Assembly (NCBI GenBank): GCA_044375955.1 | Contig: JBILLS010000003.1 | Location: 1-64,000, forward strand | Reading direction: 5' to 3' | Length of the DNA: 64,000 bases | Source: VGCC01 sp044375955 | Lineage (GTDB): Bacteria > Actinomycetota > Actinomycetes > S36-B12 | Shown here: one piece after another, positions 59,779 to 64,000 of the stretch | How positions within the stretch are numbered: the first letter of the stretch is position 1 | How the letters are laid out: every line of letters begins with the position of its first letter | Position numbers and translations under genes: made by a program | The notes under the pieces: generated by a model | What the model was told of the DNA's origin: nothing | Seen by the model: only the letters and a program-made list of their open reading frames with translations | The model's database searches: none

Positions 59779-59784
59779 TAGGTT
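59779..59784 (+). promoter_or_regulatory. Candidate leaderless -10 element (TAGGTT)
   Basis: TAGGTT matches TANNNT and ends six bases before the ATG of the lipase gene, which lacks a ribosome-binding site. It lies 13 bases beyond the distal tRNA-Phe remnant. Confidence 0.4.
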
Positions 59785-59790
59785 CTCAGC

Positions 59791-60885
59791 ATGAACCTAG
59801 GAGCTGTGCATGAGCGGCATGAGGTAGCGACCACTATTCGGGGCGCACGTGCCTGGCGAATTAGGTATTCGTCGCTCGATTCGTCTGGTGTTGCAACCGA
59901 ATCAACGGGGTTGGTCATCGCGCCCAGCGCTGGAGGCACCAACCTGCCGGTAGTGACGTGGGCCCATGGAACCACCGGGTTGGGTGATGCGGCCTGTCCA
60001 TCCGCGCAACCAGACCCGGTGCGTGAACTCACCGTGTACTTCTCAGCCGAGTCAACGCAGTCCATCGATTACGGTGTTCCGGGACTTCAGTCCTTTATCG
60101 ACGATGGCTGGATCGTGTGTGCAACTGACTACCAAGGCCTTGGAACGCCTGGGATGCACCACTACACAGTAAACCGCACCAACGCGATCGATGCAGTGAG
60201 CATCGTGCACGCGGCTCGAGCCATGGACATAGGTGCGGGAACTCAGTTCGGCTGCATGGGCTGGTCACAAGGTGGCGGTGCTGCAGCGGCCGCAGCGGAA
60301 CTGGATCCAGACGTGTACGGGGAACTCAGCCTCGTCGGCGTAGTGCCGATCTCCCCCGGTGTCGGCAAGATCGCAATGGCAAATCCTGTGGGTCCGGCAC
60401 AGGCCATGAGTGACACATCCGTGCCCCCGGATTCGCATCTCGTGATGCTCCTGTTCGGCACTGCTGCGGAGAATCCCAGTCTGCAACTTTCCGATGTATT
60501 CACACCTCTCGGTGTGAGCATTATCGAAGCAGCGTGGAACACCCAGCCCGTTCATCACCTCAATGACACGATTGCGCGGCTCTTTCGACTCAAGGGTGCA
60601 ATCATGCAGATCAAGCATGGTGCGCTGCCGGCATGGCTGGCAGCGATTGAGGCGGGGTCTGCTGCACAGAAGAAGCCGGTATGCCCCATTCTCGTGTGCA
60701 TTGACACCTTCGATGGCGGAACCGTTGTACCCGTGGCCTGGCAGACCAACTACGTGACGGCCATGCAGACACTGGGCGGTGCGGTCTCCACGAAGGAGTA
60801 CCCGAATGATGACCACTTCAGTCTGCCCACGAGTTGCATTGCTGATGCAACCGCCTGGTTGAAGCCCCTATTCACGACGAACTGA
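59791..60885 (+). CDS. Secretory-lipase-family alpha/beta hydrolase
   Basis: A 364-residue alpha/beta hydrolase of the secretory lipase (LIP) type. The oxyanion region is PVVTWAHGTTGLGDAACPS, the segment VCATDYQGLGTPG is typical, and the nucleophile elbow is GCMGWSQGGGAAAAA, with the acid in CIDTFDGGTVVP and the final histidine in YPNDDHFSLP. It has several cysteines but no obvious N-terminal signal peptide from this start, so it may be cytoplasmic or leave by another route. An upstream start is blocked by the tRNA remnant. Substrate: an ester, possibly a triglyceride. Confidence 0.82.
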   Translation: MNLGAVHERHEVATTIRGARAWRIRYSSLDSSGVATESTGLVIAPSAGGTNLPVVTWAHGTTGLGDAACPSAQPDPVRELTVYFSAESTQSIDYGVPGLQSFIDDGWIVCATDYQGLGTPGMHHYTVNRTNAIDAVSIVHAARAMDIGAGTQFGCMGWSQGGGAAAAAAELDPDVYGELSLVGVVPISPGVGKIAMANPVGPAQAMSDTSVPPDSHLVMLLFGTAAENPSLQLSDVFTPLGVSIIEAAWNTQPVHHLNDTIARLFRLKGAIMQIKHGALPAWLAAIEAGSAAQKKPVCPILVCIDTFDGGTVVPVAWQTNYVTAMQTLGGAVSTKEYPNDDHFSLPTSCIADATAWLKPLFTTN

Positions 60886-61008
60886 CCGTGGCTCCAGGCG
60901 TCTCGTGACCTTCACCCGCGGATGCCTGGGATTCTGGGCGCCACGGATGCGTTGCAGCACCGCCACCAGGCCGGATACCTCGTCAACCATCGGTGTCGAG
61001 CAGAACAC

Positions 61009-61479
61009 CTACAGCATGGGCAAAGCAATGCCCTTGGTTGCCCTCTGGAAGAGGCAGACCTCTGATGCCTTGCCCTTGCCAACCTTGGGGAGCTGCTCGA
61101 GGCAGGTCGGGAAGTAGACGGAGCCGTCCTTGCCGATCGTGCCCTTCATGATGTTCGCGTTGCTGGCGTCGGCCAGCCCGCCCTTGCCGTTGACAAGGAG
61201 GGATGCCTTCATGTCCTTCTGTGTCATCCCGGCCTTGACCCTCTTCTCGGCATTCGCGCCGGCGGGGCGGTAGCGGACCACGACGTTGTAGGCGTTGGTC
61301 GGATCGCTGTCGGCCGCGGTCACGACGAGGATGTAGCCGGGGTCACCGTTCTTAAGCGAGGAGGAAGCCCAGGTGCCCGCCAGATTGGGAGCGGCCGTGG
61401 CTGCGGGCGCCACACCGAGCACGAGGGCTCCGATGGCGACCCCGGCGAGTGCGGTCAGGCGAGAGCGGGTCAGGCGCAC
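61009..61479 (-). CDS. Small secreted protein of unknown function
   Basis: A 156-residue exported protein with a clear signal peptide (LTALAGVAIGALVLGVAPAA, cleavage after ATAAP). The mature part, NLAGTWASSSLKNGDPGYIL ... GTIGKDGSVYFPTC, resembles small lipocalin-like beta barrels in its GTW opening, and two cysteines near the end may pair. The GTG start has GAGG six bases upstream. No family is certain. Confidence 0.7.
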   Translation of the reverse strand: MRLTRSRLTALAGVAIGALVLGVAPAATAAPNLAGTWASSSLKNGDPGYILVVTAADSDPTNAYNVVVRYRPAGANAEKRVKAGMTQKDMKASLLVNGKGGLADASNANIMKGTIGKDGSVYFPTCLEQLPKVGKGKASEVCLFQRATKGIALPML

Positions 61480-61636
61480 GGCGTCCTCATTTCTGTGATG
61501 GCCCAGGTTGGGTGTGTTCGGAGAGTAACGCTCCTCGCCGGCGCGTACGAGAGCGCACGCGAACCGACACCTACAGACACATTGCCGCCGGCAAGATCTT
61601 CACGCGAGTGACGAGGCTGATGCCGTAACCGCGCGA

Positions 61637-63535
61637 CTACTCCTGCCCAGAGTCATCGACCGGATCAGCCGCGGGATCGTCAGCACCAGGATCATCAGCC
61701 CCAGGATCGTCGGCACCAGGATCGTCAGCCCCAGGATCATCAGCCCCAGGATCGTCGGCACCAGGATCGTCTCCCGTGGGATCAGTGGCGTCGTCCGGCC
61801 CGTTCCCGTCGCCGGAGTCGGTGCCCGCGCCAGAGTCGTCCTGGCCGGGGTCATCGTTCGCACCGGAGTCGGCACCTTCGTCGGCGCCGACTTCGTCGTC
61901 GCTCAGGTTGGAGATGTCGGGAAGCTCGTCGATGGTCTCCTCCTCGGCGACCTCCTCGGTGACGTAGAACTCACCGGTCTCCTCGTCGAACTCGGCCACG
62001 GCGTCGATCACCTCGCCGCTCTCGGTCTCGGCGTCGATCGCGAACTCGCCGACCACGTTGCCGTCCTCGTCGACGTACTCGATGTCGGAGACGCCGTTGA
62101 CGATCTTGTAGACGTTCATGCCAAGGCCATCAGGAAGATCAAAGTCGACGCTGCTGAGGCCGTTGGCGACGTTCACGTCAGCCTGAGAGCCCGGAGCCGC
62201 GACGAGCCCGACCTCGTTCGGGCTGCCGGAGGACACCTCGACTCCTCCGGCCTCGGATGCGACGTAGCGCGCGGTGATGCGCGGACTGCCCACCGAGTCG
62301 ATCGACAGCGTGACGGGCGTCTCCTCCGACATGGGTGCCATGCCGGGGAAGATGCCCTGCTTGGTTTTCGCGGTGAACGACTTCACGATCGAGCGGTCGA
62401 TCGTCATCACCGTTCCCTTGCCGGCCAGGACGGAGCCCAGCACCGGACGCGAGATCACGCCCTCAGGCAGAACTGCTGCGGGATCGGTCGTGTCGTAGGT
62501 CTGGCCATCGATTGTGAGCTCCACACCCACGCGAGCCTCGGGATCCGGTGACGTGGCCATCAGGTAGGACATCCTCGGCATGCTCTTGTTGCGCTTGCCG
62601 GAGTCGTCGAACGGAGCAGCAGTGGGCAGCGCGCGGCTCGCCATGGGAGTGAGCTCGATCGTGCCGATGCCACCCTCCCAGCCGCCGGTCGGCGCGTCGG
62701 GGTTCGTCGAGCCCATCGCGTAGCTCCATCGCTCCTGCACGGGGTCGATGTAGATCCGCTGGACGGTGCCGGGGAAGTTGTTGTCATAGACGGAGATCGC
62801 GATGCGATCCCCCTCCAGCGTCACGGCGAACGGGGTGATCCCATGGCCGCCCTGCGGACCGTAGATCCCCATCGTGTAGCCCTTGCCGGTCTGGAGCCCG
62901 ACCGCGAGTTCCGCCGCGATCTCAGAGGGTTGGTAACTGTGGAAGGCCGTGTAGGCCTCCTGCACGGGGGCAAGCATCTGCGTGGCCCACCACATGTCGA
63001 TCGCCTGTCGGACGTCCGGATCCGCGAACGTCAGCTCGTAGGTCGATGCGGCGTTGGGGTCGAGATCCGCAAGCAGCGCGTCCCCCCGGAACAGGCGGGC
63101 CGCCATGACCGCCATACCCTCGCAGTGGCCACCGGCCATCGCCTCGTTCACCTGCTCCGCCCACTCCCGGGCCGCCGGGTAGAGCACGCACCCGTTCGCC
63201 GTCTTCTTCGCGCAGACGGCCTTGACCCCGAACAGCGCCACCATGCCGGTGGCGTCGAGTTCACCCTTCTCAGCCCAGTTCGCGAAGTTGAAGCCGTGGA
63301 CGGTCGGATCGAACCCGTCGTAGGAGCAGGTCGACGGATCCTGGCCTTCGCACTCGGGCAGCGGGTAGCTCTCCTGCACGGGCTGGGCCGCCTGCTGCCC
63401 GAGCCCGAGCTCGGACACTTCTGGCGTGGGTGTCGCGGAGGGATCACCAGCCTCCGAGCCGCACGCCGCCAGGACGCAGGCGAGCACCACAATGGGCACG
63501 AGCGCGGTCATTCGGCGAGACGTCCGAGCGAGCAT
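61637..63535 (-). CDS. Lipoprotein putative cysteine hydrolase, GGHC/GGHGITP family (paralogue B)
   Basis: A 632-residue lipoprotein with lipobox VLAAC (Cys25). It shares with the 57565 gene an N-W segment (GFNFANWAEKGELDATGM), Cys138 in AGGHCEGMAVMAARLF, His231 in PQGGHGITPFAV and Asp251/Asn252/Asn253 in ISVYDNNFPG. Cys to His is 93 residues in both proteins. A beta-rich middle follows, then an acidic tail of GADDP repeats that probably spans or leaves the wall. The ATG at 63535 starts the signal peptide. A membrane-tethered hydrolase acting on envelope peptides or glycans is plausible but unproven. Confidence 0.72.
   Translation of the reverse strand: MLARTSRRMTALVPIVVLACVLAACGSEAGDPSATPTPEVSELGLGQQAAQPVQESYPLPECEGQDPSTCSYDGFDPTVHGFNFANWAEKGELDATGMVALFGVKAVCAKKTANGCVLYPAAREWAEQVNEAMAGGHCEGMAVMAARLFRGDALLADLDPNAASTYELTFADPDVRQAIDMWWATQMLAPVQEAYTAFHSYQPSEIAAELAVGLQTGKGYTMGIYGPQGGHGITPFAVTLEGDRIAISVYDNNFPGTVQRIYIDPVQERWSYAMGSTNPDAPTGGWEGGIGTIELTPMASRALPTAAPFDDSGKRNKSMPRMSYLMATSPDPEARVGVELTIDGQTYDTTDPAAVLPEGVISRPVLGSVLAGKGTVMTIDRSIVKSFTAKTKQGIFPGMAPMSEETPVTLSIDSVGSPRITARYVASEAGGVEVSSGSPNEVGLVAAPGSQADVNVANGLSSVDFDLPDGLGMNVYKIVNGVSDIEYVDEDGNVVGEFAIDAETESGEVIDAVAEFDEETGEFYVTEEVAEEETIDELPDISNLSDDEVGADEGADSGANDDPGQDDSGAGTDSGDGNGPDDATDPTGDDPGADDPGADDPGADDPGADDPGADDPGADDPAADPVDDSGQE
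61674..61769 (-). repeat. 15-bp tandem repeat encoding (GADDP)n tail
   Basis: Six to seven 15-base units, alternating slightly at silent positions, encode Gly-Ala-Asp-Asp-Pro near the C-terminus of the 61637-63535 lipoprotein. In-frame slippage would change tail length. Confidence 0.9.
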
Positions 63536-63645
63536 GAGGTCCCAACTTTCCCGGGTAGTGATCGACCCGCCCGACGATGTGATCACTTTGCCATAGACGG
63601 CGATTCCGCAGGAACTTTCCCCTCAAGGACTCCGTGCATGGCCCA

Positions 63646-64000
63646 TCAGAGAGGCGACGCTTCGCCTATCGCTCTTTCGTGACCGACACCCACGGCGAGG
63701 ATGTCGAGTTGCCACAGCCATCGCACGAGTTCCAGCGCGCCAGGATCCATCTGCCCGATGGATCGGATTCCGTCGACCTGCTGAAGCAAAGCAACGTCGG
63801 TGGGATCAAGCTCCATGCTCCAGCCGGGGCGCTCGACCTGCCTGCCGTTGGGCGAGCAGCGGTACCGGAACGACGGCACGTACGTCGAAGCCTCCGGTGA
63901 AGAAAAGTCGATGCTGTAACTGGCCTTCGGCCGATCCCTGCGACATGCCATGAAGAAGTGGCATGCATTTCGCCAGTGGAATCGCTCCATGACGGACCAC
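63646..64000 (-). CDS. Partial protein of unknown function (5' end outside window)
   Basis: The frame runs off the window edge, leaving at least 115 residues including the C-terminus; an internal ATG lies at 63990. The sequence has a cysteine-containing beta part (YVPSFRYRCSPNGRQVERPG) and a C-terminal helical part (LDPTDVALLQQVDGIRSIGQ) that faintly resembles the winged-helix tail attached to some methyltransferases. I cannot assign a family. Confidence 0.5.
   Translation of the reverse strand, partial: WSVMERFHWRNACHFFMACRRDRPKASYSIDFSSPEASTYVPSFRYRCSPNGRQVERPGWSMELDPTDVALLQQVDGIRSIGQMDPGALELVRWLWQLDILAVGVGHERAIGEASPL

Overview
The window is high-GC DNA with tightly packed genes. Most operons are joined by ATGA, GTGA or TAATG stop/start overlaps, many starts are GTG, and several genes look leaderless. 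The xylulokinase and ribokinase genes, an OleB-OleC fusion, and 3Fe-4S ferredoxins of the P450 type all point to an actinobacterium (Actinomycetota). I cannot name a genus from the sequence alone.

Layout. 0-6.7 kb: the end of a MarR regulator, then an aromatic meta-cleavage operon (aldehyde dehydrogenase, class III extradiol dioxygenase, fumarylacetoacetase-like decarboxylase/isomerase) that runs into a [3Fe-4S] ferredoxin, a ferredoxin reductase and an unknown protein. 6.8-10.3 kb (minus): acidic small protein, secreted HNH nuclease, xylulokinase and ROK repressor. 10.3-13.7 kb: secreted trypsin-like protease, potassium channel, DUF4397 protein, DUF1905 protein, tRNA-Lys. 13.8-17.2 kb: a second fumarylacetoacetase-family enzyme and two divergent cytochromes P450, plausible clients of the 3.7-5.1 kb redox pair. 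17.2-23.3 kb: mutarotase, M23 peptidase, ATP-grasp ligase, lipoprotein, RpiB, FGGY kinase, ribokinase and a DUF2236 protein, with a pentose-use theme. 23.4-27.8 kb: a complete oleA-oleBC-oleD operon for long-chain olefins made by head-to-head fatty acid condensation. 27.9-34.5 kb: HtrA, a 1062-residue modular subtilase, Sua5, an SDR and a small zinc metallopeptidase.

34.6-34.8 kb carries tRNA-Glu, tRNA-Asp and tRNA-Phe. From tRNA-Phe onward the 3' half of that tRNA recurs four times with increasing damage, at 36.27, 38.43, 39.67 and 59.73 kb. I read 34.8-59.8 kb as a tandem array of integrated or decayed genomic islands. The first, AT-rich module carries a probable toxin-antitoxin pair. The last and largest holds a surface-glycan locus: four sulfotransferase-like genes, three glycosyltransferases, an ABC-2 exporter, UDP-GlcNAc 2-epimerase, a UDP-ManNAc-dehydrogenase-type enzyme and a secreted heparinase II/III-like protein. 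Together they suggest a sulfated, uronic-acid-containing (glycosaminoglycan-like) polysaccharide.

57.5-64 kb: two related secreted proteins, at 57.6 and 61.6 kb, share a Cys-His-Asp/Asn motif set with the same 93-residue Cys-His spacing and look like an uncharacterised cysteine-hydrolase family. A secretory lipase and small secreted or membrane proteins lie between them, and a partial gene ends the window.
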